A DNA stretch of 64,000 nt from Stenotrophomonas rhizophila (GCF_003751305.1 NZ_RJKV01000001.1:1283586-1347585); one strand, 5' to 3'; shown: positions 25,057 to 35,415, counted from the stretch's first letter. Numbers and translations: made by a program. The notes: a model not told the origin generated them from the letters alone.

Positions 25057-26259
25057 TCAGCGGATCGTGTTGAACAGCGACATGGACTGCATCTGTGAGA
25101 ACAGGGTCTGTGCCGCCTGCAGGGCGGTCTTTTCCAGCTGGTACTGGCTCAACGCATCGGCGTAATCCAGGTCGCGCATCTGCGAGAGCGTGGTCTTGAG
25201 GGTCACGACATTCGATTCGCGCATGTCCGCAGCATTGTCCAGCATCTTCAACTGAGCACCGCCGGAAGCGCGGGAGTCGATCATCCGCTCGGAGGCACGG
25301 GCCACGTCGCGCAGGCCGCTTTGCAGCAGGTTCTGCTGCGCTGCCTGCTGGGCAGGGGTGCCCGTATCCATCTTCAAGGCCCCGATCAGTGAATCCAGGG
25401 TGCCGAAGATGTCGCGGCTGGAGGCGGGGCTCACCTCGAAGGTGTCACCTGCGGCCGGGACGCCGTCGATATGCAGGCGCACGCCGTTGACCACCACGTC
25501 ATCGCCGGTCTTCAAGGTGCCGGTGGAGACCACGGTGCCGCCGGCATCGACCAGTTCGTAGGCATCGGCGGCGGTGAAGCGCACGCTGAAGCCCTCGCCA
25601 TTCCAGCCGCCATCGCCGTTGCGGGTAACGTTGGTGAGCACGCCGGTGCCCGTGTTGCCGGTGGCCGCCGCAGCATCCACATGTCCATCGCCGGTGACGA
25701 TGCGCATGAAGATTTCGCTGCCGGGCAGGGCATCAAGCACGTACGTGTCCGGGCCGACCTCGACCTGGCGCTGGTTCTGGTCGCCGTTGTAGACGATCCG
25801 GCCATCGATCTGGCTGAAAGGCGGGCTGCCGTCATCGGTGCCACCGAATACATAGCGGCCGGTGCCGTCGGTACTGTTGGCCACCGCCAGCAGATTGCCG
25901 CGGATCGCCTCGATTTCCGTGACCATGGATTGCTTGTCAGCCGCGGCCAGCGCCGGGTTGTTGGCGTAGATGGTCAGTTCGGTGATGCGGCCCATCATGT
26001 CGCCGACCTGGGCCAAGGCGTTTTCCTGGATGCCCAGCCGGTTCTGCACGTTGCCGGCGTTGAGCTGCATGCGGTCCAGCGAGGCCAAGGTACGGTCCAG
26101 GCCGACCGCGCTGCCGGCCGAGACCGGGTCGTCCTTGGCGGACACGATCTTGCTGCCGGTGGCGATCTGCCGCTCCAGGTGGCTCATCTTGGCCTGTGAA
26201 GCGAGCATCAGCGACACCGACTGATTGAACATCATGCCGGTGGAAATACGATTGTTCAT
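25057..26259 (-). CDS. flgL: Flagellar hook-filament junction protein FlgL
   Basis: HAP3, the second junction protein between hook and filament. It has 400 residues with flagellin-like terminal coiled-coil regions. The N-terminus RISTGMMFNQSVSLMLASQ and the segment LERQIATGSKIVSAKDDPVSA are family hallmarks, and the C-terminus ends in a heptad stretch (YADALSQYQLEKTALQAAQTL). The start ATG overlaps the flgK stop by four bases. Last gene of the flg operon, followed by a strong terminator. Confidence 0.95.
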   Translation of the reverse strand: MNNRISTGMMFNQSVSLMLASQAKMSHLERQIATGSKIVSAKDDPVSAGSAVGLDRTLASLDRMQLNAGNVQNRLGIQENALAQVGDMMGRITELTIYANNPALAAADKQSMVTEIEAIRGNLLAVANSTDGTGRYVFGGTDDGSPPFSQIDGRIVYNGDQNQRQVEVGPDTYVLDALPGSEIFMRIVTGDGHVDAAAATGNTGTGVLTNVTRNGDGGWNGEGFSVRFTAADAYELVDAGGTVVSTGTLKTGDDVVVNGVRLHIDGVPAAGDTFEVSPASSRDIFGTLDSLIGALKMDTGTPAQQAAQQNLLQSGLRDVARASERMIDSRASGGAQLKMLDNAADMRESNVVTLKTTLSQMRDLDYADALSQYQLEKTALQAAQTLFSQMQSMSLFNTIR

Positions 26260-28136
26260 GAGCGTACGGCTCCGAGGATCGTCTGGAACATGGTGTCGGC
26301 GGTGGAGATCAGCTGCGAGGCGGCCTGGTAGGCCTGCTGCAGGCGGAGCATGTCCGAGGCTTCTTCATCCAGGTTGACGCCGGAGATCGAGTCGCGGGCG
26401 GCCTGGGCCTGGTCGGTGATCACCTGCTGGGCCATCAGGGAGTATTCCGCCGAACGCGCAGCCGCACCGACCTGGGTGGTCAGGCCGCCGAGGGCGCCAC
26501 TGAGGGTGACCGTGCCTTCGTTGAACGCCTTGGCCTGCTCGACCTTGGCCAGCAGCAGGGCATTGCTGTTGTCCGACGAGCCGGCCGGGGTCGGTCCGAT
26601 GTTGAAGGTGTCGCCGGTCTTGGGCGCGCCGTCGAGGACGAAGCTCCAGCCATTGGCGGTGATGGTCTGGCCAGCGGTGTAGGTGTTCGGCCCCACGCCA
26701 TCGATGGTGTACTCGGTGGCACTGGTGAACACGATCGCCGCGGGATTGCGCAGCGCGGCGTTGTCCGCGTCGGTCACCTTGACCCCGGTCAGCTTGCCGG
26801 TGCCGGTGTTGGCCATCGCGGCGCTGCCCTTGATCGGGGCGGCTGCGGCCAGGCGCGAGGTGTCGGTGATCGCCACAGCCATGCTGCCGGCCACGCCCGC
26901 AGTCGGCTGCAGCAGGAAGCGGTCGTCGGTGGACGGGGTGCCGGTCATGACCAGCTCGACGCCGTTGAGCACCAGCGGGTCGGCAGCGGTGCCGGCGCCG
27001 GTCATCGGGATGCTGGCACCGGTGTCCGCCCGCGTTGCCAACCACTGGGTACCGTCAAACTTCATCACGATGTTCTGGCCGTCCAGCTTGGCCAGATCGC
27101 CGAAGCGCGCGGTCATCTGGGCGGTGCCGGCATTGTTGCTGTTGGCGGTGATGCGCGGGTTGCCGATGGTGAAGAAGTCGCCGCCCATCTGGCCGTAAAG
27201 ATCGGCACCCTGGCGGTGGACATCGTTGAAGCTGCTGGCCATGCCGATCGCCAGCTTGCCGAGCTCGGCCTGGGCCGGGGTCAGCACCGTGTCGCGGAAC
27301 TCCAGCAGGCCGCCGATCTGGCCGCCGAGGGTCTTGGGCTCGATGGTGATCTTCTGGCCCTGGCTTTCCAGCGCCAGCTGCAGGCGCTCAGGCTGGTAGG
27401 GGTCGGTGACGGTGGTGACCCTGGAGGCCGTGGTACCCACCACCAGCGCCTGACCGCCGGCGGTGTAGACGTTCATCAGCCCGCCGTCCTGCATCACCGC
27501 GTTGCCGCCGGTGTAGCCGACCAGGTTGGCGATCAGCTCGTCGCGGCGGTCCAGCAGATCCGGGGCCGCGGTGGCGGCGTTGCCACCGATCGCACCGTTG
27601 AGCTGGGCGATTTCCTTGGCCAGCCGGTTGATCTCGGTGGCGCCGGCGATCAGGCCGTTGTTGACCTCGCCGTTGAGGTTGTTGAGCTGGGTGTTGAGCT
27701 GCTGGAAGCGGCCGGACAGGGTCTTGCCGGCATCCAGCACATTCTGGCGGTCGGCGCTGCCGGAGGCATTGGAGGACAGGCCGCTGACGGAGTCGAAGAA
27801 GTTCGACCACACACCGGCGACGTTGGTGGCGGTGTCGGAGAACATGGCGTCCACGCGGTCGGCCATGGTGGACAGCTGCTTCAGGCGCGCCAGTTCACCG
27901 CTGCCGTCGAGCAGGCGCGAGATCGCCAGCTGGTCGGCGACACGGCGCACATCGGTGATGCGGGTGCCGTTGCCGACATCGCCATACCCGTAGTTCTGCG
28001 GGTTGGCAGTGGCGAAATCCACCTTCTGCCGGCTGTAGCCCGGCGTCTTGATGTTGGCGACGTTATGGCTGGTGGTCGCCAGGGCGCGCTGGAAAGCGAG
28101 CAGGGCGCTGGTGCCGGTGGAGAGAACGCTGGACAT
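26256..28136 (-). CDS. flgK: Flagellar hook-filament junction protein FlgK
   Basis: HAP1, the first junction protein between hook and filament. It has 626 residues: an N-terminal rod/hook-type motif (ALATTSHNVANIKTPGYSRQ), a large Ala/Gly/Thr-rich surface region, and a C-terminal helix (ISGVNLDEEASDMLRLQQAY) shared with flagellar axial proteins. The ATG at 28136 is eight bases after flgJ. The length is at the upper end of the usual range. Confidence 0.95.
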   Translation of the reverse strand: MSSVLSTGTSALLAFQRALATTSHNVANIKTPGYSRQKVDFATANPQNYGYGDVGNGTRITDVRRVADQLAISRLLDGSGELARLKQLSTMADRVDAMFSDTATNVAGVWSNFFDSVSGLSSNASGSADRQNVLDAGKTLSGRFQQLNTQLNNLNGEVNNGLIAGATEINRLAKEIAQLNGAIGGNAATAAPDLLDRRDELIANLVGYTGGNAVMQDGGLMNVYTAGGQALVVGTTASRVTTVTDPYQPERLQLALESQGQKITIEPKTLGGQIGGLLEFRDTVLTPAQAELGKLAIGMASSFNDVHRQGADLYGQMGGDFFTIGNPRITANSNNAGTAQMTARFGDLAKLDGQNIVMKFDGTQWLATRADTGASIPMTGAGTAADPLVLNGVELVMTGTPSTDDRFLLQPTAGVAGSMAVAITDTSRLAAAAPIKGSAAMANTGTGKLTGVKVTDADNAALRNPAAIVFTSATEYTIDGVGPNTYTAGQTITANGWSFVLDGAPKTGDTFNIGPTPAGSSDNSNALLLAKVEQAKAFNEGTVTLSGALGGLTTQVGAAARSAEYSLMAQQVITDQAQAARDSISGVNLDEEASDMLRLQQAYQAASQLISTADTMFQTILGAVRS

Positions 28137-28144
28137 GGATTACC

Positions 28145-29362
28145 TCAACGACGGATGACACCCAGCCCGGTCGGGCTGGCGGTGCTGGCAAAAGTTCGAC
28201 CCAGGCGCTGGCCGGCATCGGTCACGGCCGCGACGGCGCGCTCGATGGTCGGGCCGCCGGCAATGGCGGCGATCTTGGCGGCATAGGTGGGGTCGGTGGC
28301 ATAGCCGGCGCGCTGCAGGCCCTGCGCGAAGCTGCGGACGTCGCTGCCGGCCTGGAGGGCGTTCTGGTAACGCGGGCTGGTCTTCAGCAGGCGCACGTAG
28401 TCGGCGAAGCTCTCGCCCACCGAGTTGTAGGCGCGGAAGCTGGCGGTTTCGTTACGACGCACGCCATTGACGTACTCGTGGGTGCCACTCGTGGCGCGCT
28501 CGCCCTGCCAACCGTTGGCCTTGATCCCGAACAGGTTGTGCGAGCTGTCGCCGCCACTGCGGCGCACCAGCTTGCGGCCCCAGCCGGTCTCCAGCGCGGC
28601 CTGGGCGACCAGCGCCTTGGCATCCACGCCCAGTTCGCGGGCCGCCTGCTGGGCATGGCCCCAGATGCTGGCGACGAAGCCGGCCGGCGTGTGCGGGCCC
28701 AGTTCCGCAGCCGCGGTGGAGGCGGCCAGGTTGTCCACCGCGCTCGGACCGGTGGCGGCCGTGCGGTTGACGTCCTGCCAGCGATCATCGGCCATTGCCC
28801 AGTTGGCGCTGGCCGGATCCACGTCGGCAGTGGCGGCATACGGATCACGACTGCCGATCGCCTCGTGCATCTGGCTGCTCTCGCGCCCGGCGATCAGGTC
28901 CAGCGCGCGCTCCATCGGCTGCAGGACCGCCGATGGCTCGCTGCCGCCCAGCTGCTGCAACAGATCCACTTCGCTCGGCACCACCGGCGCCGTTGCTGCC
29001 GGCAGCGGCAGGCCAGCGGCGGCCGGGGCATTGAGGCGATAGGCCCGCAACGCCGCGGCGGGGTTGAGTGAGGTATCCACCGGCTTGGCGGTCTCGCCTT
29101 CGCCGCCACCGAGCTGGCGCGCGATCATGCTGGACAGGCCCAGCCCGCGGCCGCGCGTCATCGCATCGGCGATCTTCTGGTCGTACATCTCGCGGAACAT
29201 GGTGTTTTCGCCGGGGAACAGCGAATCGCCGAAGCTGGCCTCACGCATGCTCTTGATCAGCATCTGGGCGAACTGGCCCTCCAGCTGGCGGGCGACCTTG
29301 TCGACCTTGGCCGGGCTGTTGGGCTGGGCGGGGTTGAGTTCCAGCGCCGGTTGAATGCGCAT
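28145..29362 (-). CDS. flgJ: Bifunctional rod-assembly protein and muramidase FlgJ
   Basis: Rod cap plus peptidoglycan hydrolase that opens a passage for the rod. It has 405 residues in two domains. The N-terminal rod-binding domain (about 1-110) has GQFAQMLIKSMREASFGDSL and MFREMYDQKIADAM. The C-terminal glucosaminidase domain (about 235-385) has ALVAQAALETGWGRK with the catalytic Glu, and HNLFGIKA..W. A long variable linker joins them. The start ATG is one base after the flgI stop. Dual-domain FlgJ is typical of beta/gammaproteobacteria. Confidence 0.95.
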   Translation of the reverse strand: MRIQPALELNPAQPNSPAKVDKVARQLEGQFAQMLIKSMREASFGDSLFPGENTMFREMYDQKIADAMTRGRGLGLSSMIARQLGGGEGETAKPVDTSLNPAAALRAYRLNAPAAAGLPLPAATAPVVPSEVDLLQQLGGSEPSAVLQPMERALDLIAGRESSQMHEAIGSRDPYAATADVDPASANWAMADDRWQDVNRTAATGPSAVDNLAASTAAAELGPHTPAGFVASIWGHAQQAARELGVDAKALVAQAALETGWGRKLVRRSGGDSSHNLFGIKANGWQGERATSGTHEYVNGVRRNETASFRAYNSVGESFADYVRLLKTSPRYQNALQAGSDVRSFAQGLQRAGYATDPTYAAKIAAIAGGPTIERAVAAVTDAGQRLGRTFASTASPTGLGVIRR

Positions 29363-29363
29363 G

Positions 29364-30476
29364 TCAGATCACCTCCAGCTCGGCACTCAGTGCACCGGCC
29401 TGCTTGAGGGCTTCCAGGATGGCGATCAGATCGCCCGGGGCCGCGCCGACGGCGTTCACCGCGTGCACGATTTCATCCAACGTGGTGCCGCCGTTGAACT
29501 TGAACATGCGGCTGCCATCGTTGGTCGCGGTGATCGTCGACTGGGGCGTGACCGCCGTCTGGCCGCCGCTGAAGGCGCCTGGCTGGCTGACATTGAGGTT
29601 CTCGTTGATGGTCACGGTCAGCGAACCATGCGAGATCGCTGCAGCGCCAACACGCACCTGTGAGCCGATCACCACGGTGCCGGTGCGCGAGTTGACCACC
29701 ACCTTGGCCGGCGCGCTGCCGGGGGTGAGTTCCAGATTCTCGATCCGCGCCAGCAGGCCGATGCGTGCGCCCGGATCGGACGGCGACTGCACCGACACGG
29801 TGACGCCGTCGATGGCGCGGGCAGCGCCTTCACCGAAGGCGTTGTTCAATGCCGCCACCATGCGCGAGACCGTGGTGAAGTCGTTCTTGTGCAGGTTCAA
29901 GGTGATGTCGCCACCACCGCTGAACACGTCCGGCAATGCACGTTCGACGGTGGCACCGTTGGGAATGCGGCCAACGCTGGGCACGTTGACCGAGACCCGC
30001 GAGCCATCCTTGCCCTGCACGCCGAAGCCGCCGACGATCAGGTTGCCCTGGGCGATCGCATAGACCTGCCCATCGGCACCGCGCAGCGGCGCCATCAGCA
30101 GCGAGCCGCCGCGCAGCGAGACCGCGTTGCCCACGGAGGAAACGGTGATGTCGATCGGCTGGCCCGGCTTGGCGAACGGCGGCAGCTCGGCGTGGATCGC
30201 CACGGCCGCCACGTTCTTCAGCTGCGGATTGACGTTGGCCGGCACGTTGACGCCAAGCTCGCCGAGCAGGTTCTTCAGGCTCTGCACGGTGAAGGGGGCC
30301 TGGCTGGTGCGGTCGCCGCTGCCATCCAGGCCGACCACGAGGCCGTAACCGACCAGCGCGTTGCCGCGCACGCCGCCGACCTGCGCCAGATCCTTTATGC
30401 GCTCTGCGGAGGCGGGCGCAACCAGCGCGAACACGGCCAGCAGCGCCAGCAGCGCCCGCGTCGCGCCGTGCGACAC
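29364..30476 (-). CDS. flgI: Flagellar P-ring protein FlgI
   Basis: Periplasmic ring protein that acts as a bushing for the rod in the peptidoglycan layer. I place the start at GTG 30476 (370 residues, the family norm), with GAGG just upstream and a signal peptide of about 25 residues ending APASA. The frame is open to an ATG at 30635, but the extra 53 residues are Arg/Trp-rich and unlike FlgI. Conserved blocks include [20 protein letters not shown] and [12 protein letters not shown]. The gap to flgH (166 bases) is long for this operon. Confidence 0.93.
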   Translation of the reverse strand: MSHGATRALLALLAVFALVAPASAERIKDLAQVGGVRGNALVGYGLVVGLDGSGDRTSQAPFTVQSLKNLLGELGVNVPANVNPQLKNVAAVAIHAELPPFAKPGQPIDITVSSVGNAVSLRGGSLLMAPLRGADGQVYAIAQGNLIVGGFGVQGKDGSRVSVNVPSVGRIPNGATVERALPDVFSGGGDITLNLHKNDFTTVSRMVAALNNAFGEGAARAIDGVTVSVQSPSDPGARIGLLARIENLELTPGSAPAKVVVNSRTGTVVIGSQVRVGAAAISHGSLTVTINENLNVSQPGAFSGGQTAVTPQSTITATNDGSRMFKFNGGTTLDEIVHAVNAVGAAPGDLIAILEALKQAGALSAELEVI

Positions 30477-30642
30477 CACGCCTCGTTGCTTCGACGTGTA
30501 GAGCGACGCCGCGCCCCATGACCAGAGGGCGCCGGTCGGCTCGAGGCGTCGCCACGCGCCCGGATCTGACCGCGCCGCCTCTGGGCACGCTTCGGCGCTT
30601 CGCTGACGGCAAATGAGGGAAAGGAAGAAGGTCATGTCAGGC

Positions 30643-31335
30643 TCAGTACGGCGACAGCGCCGAGTTGAAGAAGCGGCTCAACCAGCCCATCGCGTTGGAC
30701 TGGGCGATCGCACCGCGGCCGCCGTAGACGATGCGGGCATCGGCAACACGGCTGGAGGGAATGGTGTTGTCCGGGAAGATGTCCGCTGCGCGCACGATGC
30801 CCTGCACCTGCACCAGCTCATCGCCGCGGTTCAGGCGCAGGTTCTTGGCGCCCTGTACCACCAGGTTGCCGTTGGGCAGGCGCTGGATCACGGTGACGGT
30901 CACGCTGCCCTGCAGGCGGTTGCTCTGCGCGCTGGTGCCCTTGCCGGTGAAGTCGCGCGACCCGGCCGCACTGGCGCTGAGGATGTCCTTGCCGCCCAGC
31001 GTGACCGGCGCACCGAAGATCGTCGGGGTGCCGATGCTCAGCTCCGATTCTTTCGAGGTGGAGGTGTTGGCGGTGGTCTGCGCGGTGGTGTTCTCGGTCA
31101 GGGTGATCGTGAGCAGGTCACCCACATCGCGTGCCCGGCGGTCCGAGTACAGCTGCAGCCCGGGGCCGGCGGCGTAGATCGCCCCGGCGGTGGCTTCGGC
31201 GGACGGCGGCATGACCGGCATGACCGGCGCCATGGCCGGGTACGGCCGGACATCGCCGGCAATCACGCAACCACTCAAGGTGGCGACGATGACGGCAGCG
31301 GCGAGCAGGCGGAGGGTAGGGGCAAGACGCGACAT
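30643..31335 (-). CDS. flgH: Flagellar L-ring lipoprotein FlgH
   Basis: Outer-membrane ring protein through which the rod exits. The start is ATG at 31335, giving 230 residues. The signal peptide ends in the lipobox LSGC, so Cys near residue 22 is the lipidated N-terminus of the mature protein. Family blocks include [32 protein letters not shown] and the C-terminal [13 protein letters not shown]. It is 22 bases after flgG and has a Pro/Met-rich segment just after the lipobox. Confidence 0.94.
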   Translation of the reverse strand: MSRLAPTLRLLAAAVIVATLSGCVIAGDVRPYPAMAPVMPVMPPSAEATAGAIYAAGPGLQLYSDRRARDVGDLLTITLTENTTAQTTANTSTSKESELSIGTPTIFGAPVTLGGKDILSASAAGSRDFTGKGTSAQSNRLQGSVTVTVIQRLPNGNLVVQGAKNLRLNRGDELVQVQGIVRAADIFPDNTIPSSRVADARIVYGGRGAIAQSNAMGWLSRFFNSALSPY

Positions 31336-31357
31336 GGCAGGTTTCCGGTTCGACCGA

Positions 31358-32143
31358 TCAGACGTTCTGGTTGAGGTAACCGAGCATGGCGTCGGTGGTG
31401 GAGATCGCCTTGGCATTCATTTCGTAGGCGCGCTGGGTTTCGATCATCGAGACCAGCTCTTCCACCACGTTGACGTTGCTGCCTTCCAGCGCGCCCTGGA
31501 CGACGGTGCCCAGGCCGTTGAGGCCGGGATTGCCGTTCTGCGCGGGGCCGGAGGCGGTGGTTTCCAGGAACAGGTTTTCACCGCGGGCCTGCAGACCGGC
31601 CGGATTGACGAAGTCGGTCAGGGTCAGCGCGCCGATTTCCACGGTGGCGGCGTCATCGGCCATCTTCACGCTGATGGTGCCGTCGGTACCGATGGTCAGC
31701 GACTGCGCGCCTTCCGGAATCTGGATGCCCGGCTGCACCGGGTAGCCGCTGTTGGTGACCAGCTCGCCATCCTGGTTGCGCTGGAACGAGCCATCGCGGG
31801 TGTAGGCCGAGGAGCCGTCCGGCATCTGCACTTCAAAGAAGCCGCGGCCGTTGACCATCACGTCCAGCGCGCGGCCGGTCTGCTGCTGGCTGCCCTGCTC
31901 GAAATTCTTGGCGGTGGCGACCACGCGCACACCGGTACCCAGCTGCAGGCCCGAGGGCAGCTGCGTCTGGGCGGAGGAGGCGCCACCCGGCTGGCGGACC
32001 TGCTGGTACAGCAGGTCTTCGAAGCTGGCACGGTCCTGCTTGAAACCGGTGGTATTGGTGTTGGCGAGGTTGTTGGAAACCACCGACATGCGCGTCTGCT
32101 GCGCATCCAGTCCGGTTTTGGCGATCCACAATGCCTGGTTCAT
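31358..32143 (-). CDS. flgG: Flagellar distal rod protein FlgG
   Basis: Main component of the distal rod, the drive shaft. It has 261 residues from the ATG at 32143. The N-terminal rod motif is [16 protein letters not shown] followed by [17 protein letters not shown]. The C-terminal motif is [20 protein letters not shown], followed by [16 protein letters not shown]. Length and both terminal signatures match FlgG rather than FlgF or FlgE. The upstream gap to flgF is 105 bases. Confidence 0.96.
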   Translation of the reverse strand: MNQALWIAKTGLDAQQTRMSVVSNNLANTNTTGFKQDRASFEDLLYQQVRQPGGASSAQTQLPSGLQLGTGVRVVATAKNFEQGSQQQTGRALDVMVNGRGFFEVQMPDGSSAYTRDGSFQRNQDGELVTNSGYPVQPGIQIPEGAQSLTIGTDGTISVKMADDAATVEIGALTLTDFVNPAGLQARGENLFLETTASGPAQNGNPGLNGLGTVVQGALEGSNVNVVEELVSMIETQRAYEMNAKAISTTDAMLGYLNQNV

Positions 32144-32248
32144 GGCGTCATTCCTGTGTTGTAGCGGATGGCCGCGTGGTGCGGCCCTTGTGAAGGGCAA
32201 TGCATGGCGCGTGCCACAACTGCGCCGGGATTACGTCACCGGCGGCGA

Positions 32249-33004
32249 TCAGCCGCCCAGGCGCAGCAGGCTGTTGGCGCTGCGGGCGTTGTCGTCGCCG
32301 TGCTTGATCACCTTCACCTGCATTTCGTACTGGCGCTGCAGCTGGATCATCTGCACCAGCGCGCCGGCGGCATCGACGTTGCTGCCTTCCAGCTGACCGC
32401 TTTCCAGCGATTTGCCCTGGGCCTGCACGAACGGCTGCTGCGGGTCGGTGTTGCGCATCAGCCCGTCCAGGCCGCGCTCCAGCCGGGCGTCCTCGGCCTG
32501 CACCACGCGGATGCGGCCGATGTTGGCCATCGTCTGCGGGCCTTCGCCCAGCGGGATGATCGAGATCGTGCCGTCGTTGCCGATATCCATGGCCTGGTGC
32601 GGCGGCACCGCCAGCGGATTGCCGTTCTCGTCCAGGACCGGATGGCCGCCGGCGGTGACCAGCTGGCCATTGGGCGTGATCGACAGTGCCGCACCACGGG
32701 TGTAGGCCTCACCACCGTCGGCACCGGGCGCCTGCACGGCCAGCCAGTTGCCGGCCTGCAGGGACAGATCCAGCGGGTTGCCGGTGAGCTGCTGTCCGCC
32801 CATCCGCCGGTTGAAGCCGGCGTCGACGTGCATCGCATCCACGCGCGAGGCGTAGCCGGTCCCCTTCACCGGGAAAGCCTCGGTATTGGCGAGTGCCTCC
32901 TTGAAGCCGGGCGTGTCGGTGTTGGCCAGGTTGTGCGACAGCGTGCCCTGCGCCTGCAGGGAGGCGCGTGCACCGGTCATCGCGACGTAGAGTGCCTTGT
33001 CCAT
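32249..33004 (-). CDS. flgF: Flagellar proximal rod protein FlgF
   Basis: Rod protein between FlgB/C and FlgG. It has 251 residues, beginning MDKALYVAMTGARASLQAQ followed by the rod signature SHNLANTDTPGFKEALA, and ending in the axial-protein helix VDAAGALVQMIQLQRQYEMQ. The C-terminal segment HGDDNARSANSLLRL is typical of FlgF. It starts 32 bases after flgE. Confidence 0.95.
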   Translation of the reverse strand: MDKALYVAMTGARASLQAQGTLSHNLANTDTPGFKEALANTEAFPVKGTGYASRVDAMHVDAGFNRRMGGQQLTGNPLDLSLQAGNWLAVQAPGADGGEAYTRGAALSITPNGQLVTAGGHPVLDENGNPLAVPPHQAMDIGNDGTISIIPLGEGPQTMANIGRIRVVQAEDARLERGLDGLMRNTDPQQPFVQAQGKSLESGQLEGSNVDAAGALVQMIQLQRQYEMQVKVIKHGDDNARSANSLLRLGG

Positions 33005-33036
33005 CGGTGTATTCCCGTGTTGCGGTCAGTGGCTCA

Positions 33037-34260
33037 TCAACGCAGGTTGATGATGGTCTGGGTGATCTGGTCCTGCGTGGAAACCATCTGCGAGTTCGCC
33101 TGGAAGTTGCGCTGGGCGGTGATCATGTTGACCAGCTGCTCGGTCAGGTCGACCGTGGAGGCTTCCAGCGAGCCGGCCTGGACCTTGCCCAGGTTGGAGC
33201 TGTCCGGCGCACCGGTGCGCGGGGTGCCGGAGTTGAAGGTTTCCACCCACAGGTTGTTGCCCTTGGCTTCCAGGCCCTGCGCGTTGTTGAAGGTGGTCAG
33301 CGCAACCTGGCCCAGCGGACGGTCATCGCCGTTGGAGTAGCGCGCGTAGACCACGCCTTCCTCGGACACGGTGACTTCGTTGAGCTTGCCGGCCGCGTAG
33401 CCGTCCTGCTGGGTGTTGCGCAGTGCGAACTTCTCGCCGTACTGGGTCGAGCCGGTGATATCCAGGGTCAGTGACAGATCACCCGCGCCGGTGGTCGGGC
33501 TGAACGCGGTGAACGCGATCTTCCCGTTGGCTGGGACGGTCAGTGCACCGGATTCATTGAACTCCATCGCAGTGGGAGCGCCGACCGGTTGTCCGTCGAC
33601 GAAGTTGTGGACCTGCCAGGCATTGGTACCGGCTGTTTTGACGAAATACGAGGTCTGGGTGTGGCTGACACCCAGCGAGTCGTACACGGTGATGCCACCG
33701 GTCGAATGGTTGTAGCTGTTCGAATCGGTCGGATCGAACGCGGCGACGGTCGGCGGCTTGGCATTGGCCGGCAGGGTGAAGCTGATGTTCACCCCGGTGG
33801 TCTGCTTGGGCGGACTGTCGGTGGTCAGCAGCTGCAGATCTGTCAGACGGCCGGCATCGAAGTTGGTGCCATCGGCGTTGGGTGCGAACACCTGCAGACG
33901 TGCACCCTGCGGGTTGATCACATAGCCGGCCTGGTCGGTCTGGAAGTTGCCGGCGCGCGAATACACGCGGGCGCCGTTCATGGTCATGGTGAAGAAGCCC
34001 TCACCGGAAATGGCCATGTCCAGGCTGCGCCCGGTCTGTTCGTTGTTGCCCTGCGAGAACTGCTGGGCGACATTGGTCAGGCGTACGCCCGAGCCGACCG
34101 CGTTCTTGGACAGGCCGTAGCTGGTGGCCGAGAACAGATCGGCGAACTCGGCGCGCGACTGCTTGAAGCCGGTGGTGTTGACGTTGGCGATGTTGTTCGC
34201 CGTGACGTTCAGATCGGCATTGGCTGCGTTGATGCCGGACAACGAGACGTTGAAGCCCAT
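33037..34260 (-). CDS. flgE: Flagellar hook protein FlgE
   Basis: Subunit of the flexible hook. It has 407 residues from the ATG at 34260; open frame upstream of this is intergenic. N-terminal signature MGFNVSLSGINAANADLNV and NNIANVNTTGFKQSRAEFAD; C-terminal signature TVDLTEQLVNMITAQRNFQA and STQDQITQTIINLR. The middle carries the variable D1/D2 hook domains. The length is typical for this family. Confidence 0.96.
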   Translation of the reverse strand: MGFNVSLSGINAANADLNVTANNIANVNTTGFKQSRAEFADLFSATSYGLSKNAVGSGVRLTNVAQQFSQGNNEQTGRSLDMAISGEGFFTMTMNGARVYSRAGNFQTDQAGYVINPQGARLQVFAPNADGTNFDAGRLTDLQLLTTDSPPKQTTGVNISFTLPANAKPPTVAAFDPTDSNSYNHSTGGITVYDSLGVSHTQTSYFVKTAGTNAWQVHNFVDGQPVGAPTAMEFNESGALTVPANGKIAFTAFSPTTGAGDLSLTLDITGSTQYGEKFALRNTQQDGYAAGKLNEVTVSEEGVVYARYSNGDDRPLGQVALTTFNNAQGLEAKGNNLWVETFNSGTPRTGAPDSSNLGKVQAGSLEASTVDLTEQLVNMITAQRNFQANSQMVSTQDQITQTIINLR

Positions 34261-34291
34261 GGGTTGCTCCTGTGGATTCGGGTGGTGCGGC

Positions 34292-34978
34292 TCAGCTGAT
34301 GCGGAGCACGTAGTCGATCGGGGCGGTGCCCAGACCCTTGAGGTTGAGGTACAGGCCATCCGTGCCGACCGTCACGCTCTCTACCGGGGCCTGCACATAC
34401 GTGTTGAGCTTGGTCTTGGCGCCGGCCGTATCGGTATGCGAAGCGGCGATGGTGTAGGTGCCTTCGGCCATGCGGTTGCCGTTGGCGTCCTTGCCGTCCC
34501 AGTCGAAGGTGACTTCGCCGGACGCCTTGGCTTCCACGCTGATCTGGTTGACCTTCACGCCGTTGGCATCGGTGATGTCCACCGTCACGAAGCCGGCGCC
34601 GGGCGCGGCGACCATGCCGGTGACGTCGCCGTCCTTCTCCAGCGCGAGCTTCTCCGACGGCACCAGCACTTCGTGACCCACCAGGGCCGCGCCGCGCAGG
34701 ATCTGGTCGCTGGACATCGAATCCTGGAAGCCCTTGACCGTGTTGTTGAGGTCGGTGATGCCCTGGACCTGCGACAGCTGCGCCATCTGCGCGACCATCT
34801 GGGTGTTGTCCATCGGCTTGAGCGGATCCTGGTGTCGCAGCTGCTCGGTCATCAGGCGCATGAAATCGGCCTGGTCCAGCGTGCTCTTCTTCTTGCTGGT
34901 GTCGCTGTTGGGTGCGTTCAGACCCAGCGCGGTGTAGATGTCGCTGCTGTTCTGGCCAACGCCGTTGGTGGTGCTCAT
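34292..34978 (-). CDS. flgD: Hook-capping scaffold protein FlgD
   Basis: Cap that sits on the growing hook and is discarded once the hook is complete. It has 228 residues. The N-terminal secretion/cap region contains the family core QADFMRLMTEQLRHQDPLKP followed by DNTQMVAQMAQLSQVQGITD. The C-terminus is a FlgD-type Ig/tudor domain (about 110-225) with VTFDWDGKDANGNRMAEGTY. It lies between flgC and flgE as in most proteobacteria. Confidence 0.96.
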   Translation of the reverse strand: MSTTNGVGQNSSDIYTALGLNAPNSDTSKKKSTLDQADFMRLMTEQLRHQDPLKPMDNTQMVAQMAQLSQVQGITDLNNTVKGFQDSMSSDQILRGAALVGHEVLVPSEKLALEKDGDVTGMVAAPGAGFVTVDITDANGVKVNQISVEAKASGEVTFDWDGKDANGNRMAEGTYTIAASHTDTAGAKTKLNTYVQAPVESVTVGTDGLYLNLKGLGTAPIDYVLRIS

Positions 34979-35004
34979 GGGGGTCGATTCCTGGGGAGTG
35001 AGGG

Positions 35005-35412
35005 TCAGCGACCCATGGTCAGCGTGGCCAGCGCCAGTTCCTTGGCGGTGGTCAGCATCTCCACGCCGGCCTGGTAATTGCGCGAGGTCGAGATCAGGTT
35101 GACCATTTGCGCGACCGGGTCGACGTCGGGCTGGTAGATGTAGCCATCGGCATCGGCCAGCGGGTGGCCGGGCTCGTAGCGCTGGATCGGCGCGGCGTTG
35201 CTCTGGCTGATCTCCTTGACCTGCACCGTGGTGATGTTCGGGTCGGTGCGGCTGGTGACCGACTGGAAGATCGGCTCCAGCGGCTTGTAGACCGCGTCGG
35301 CCGAACCGGCGACGGTATCGGCGTTGGAGAGGTTGGAGGCGATGGTGCTCATGCGCACGGACTGCGCCTGCAGCGCGGAACCGGCGATATCGAAGATGGG
35401 CAGATTGCTCAT
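35005..35412 (-). CDS. flgC: Flagellar proximal rod protein FlgC
   Basis: Proximal rod component of 135 residues. It opens with FDIAGSALQAQSVRMSTIAS and the rod signature SNLSNADTVAGSADAVYKP. It ends with the axial helix PVAQMVNLISTSRNYQAGVE. It starts three bases after the flgB stop, so the two are co-translated. Length and motif order match FlgC. Confidence 0.95.
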   Translation of the reverse strand: MSNLPIFDIAGSALQAQSVRMSTIASNLSNADTVAGSADAVYKPLEPIFQSVTSRTDPNITTVQVKEISQSNAAPIQRYEPGHPLADADGYIYQPDVDPVAQMVNLISTSRNYQAGVEMLTTAKELALATLTMGR

Positions 35413-35415
35413 GGC

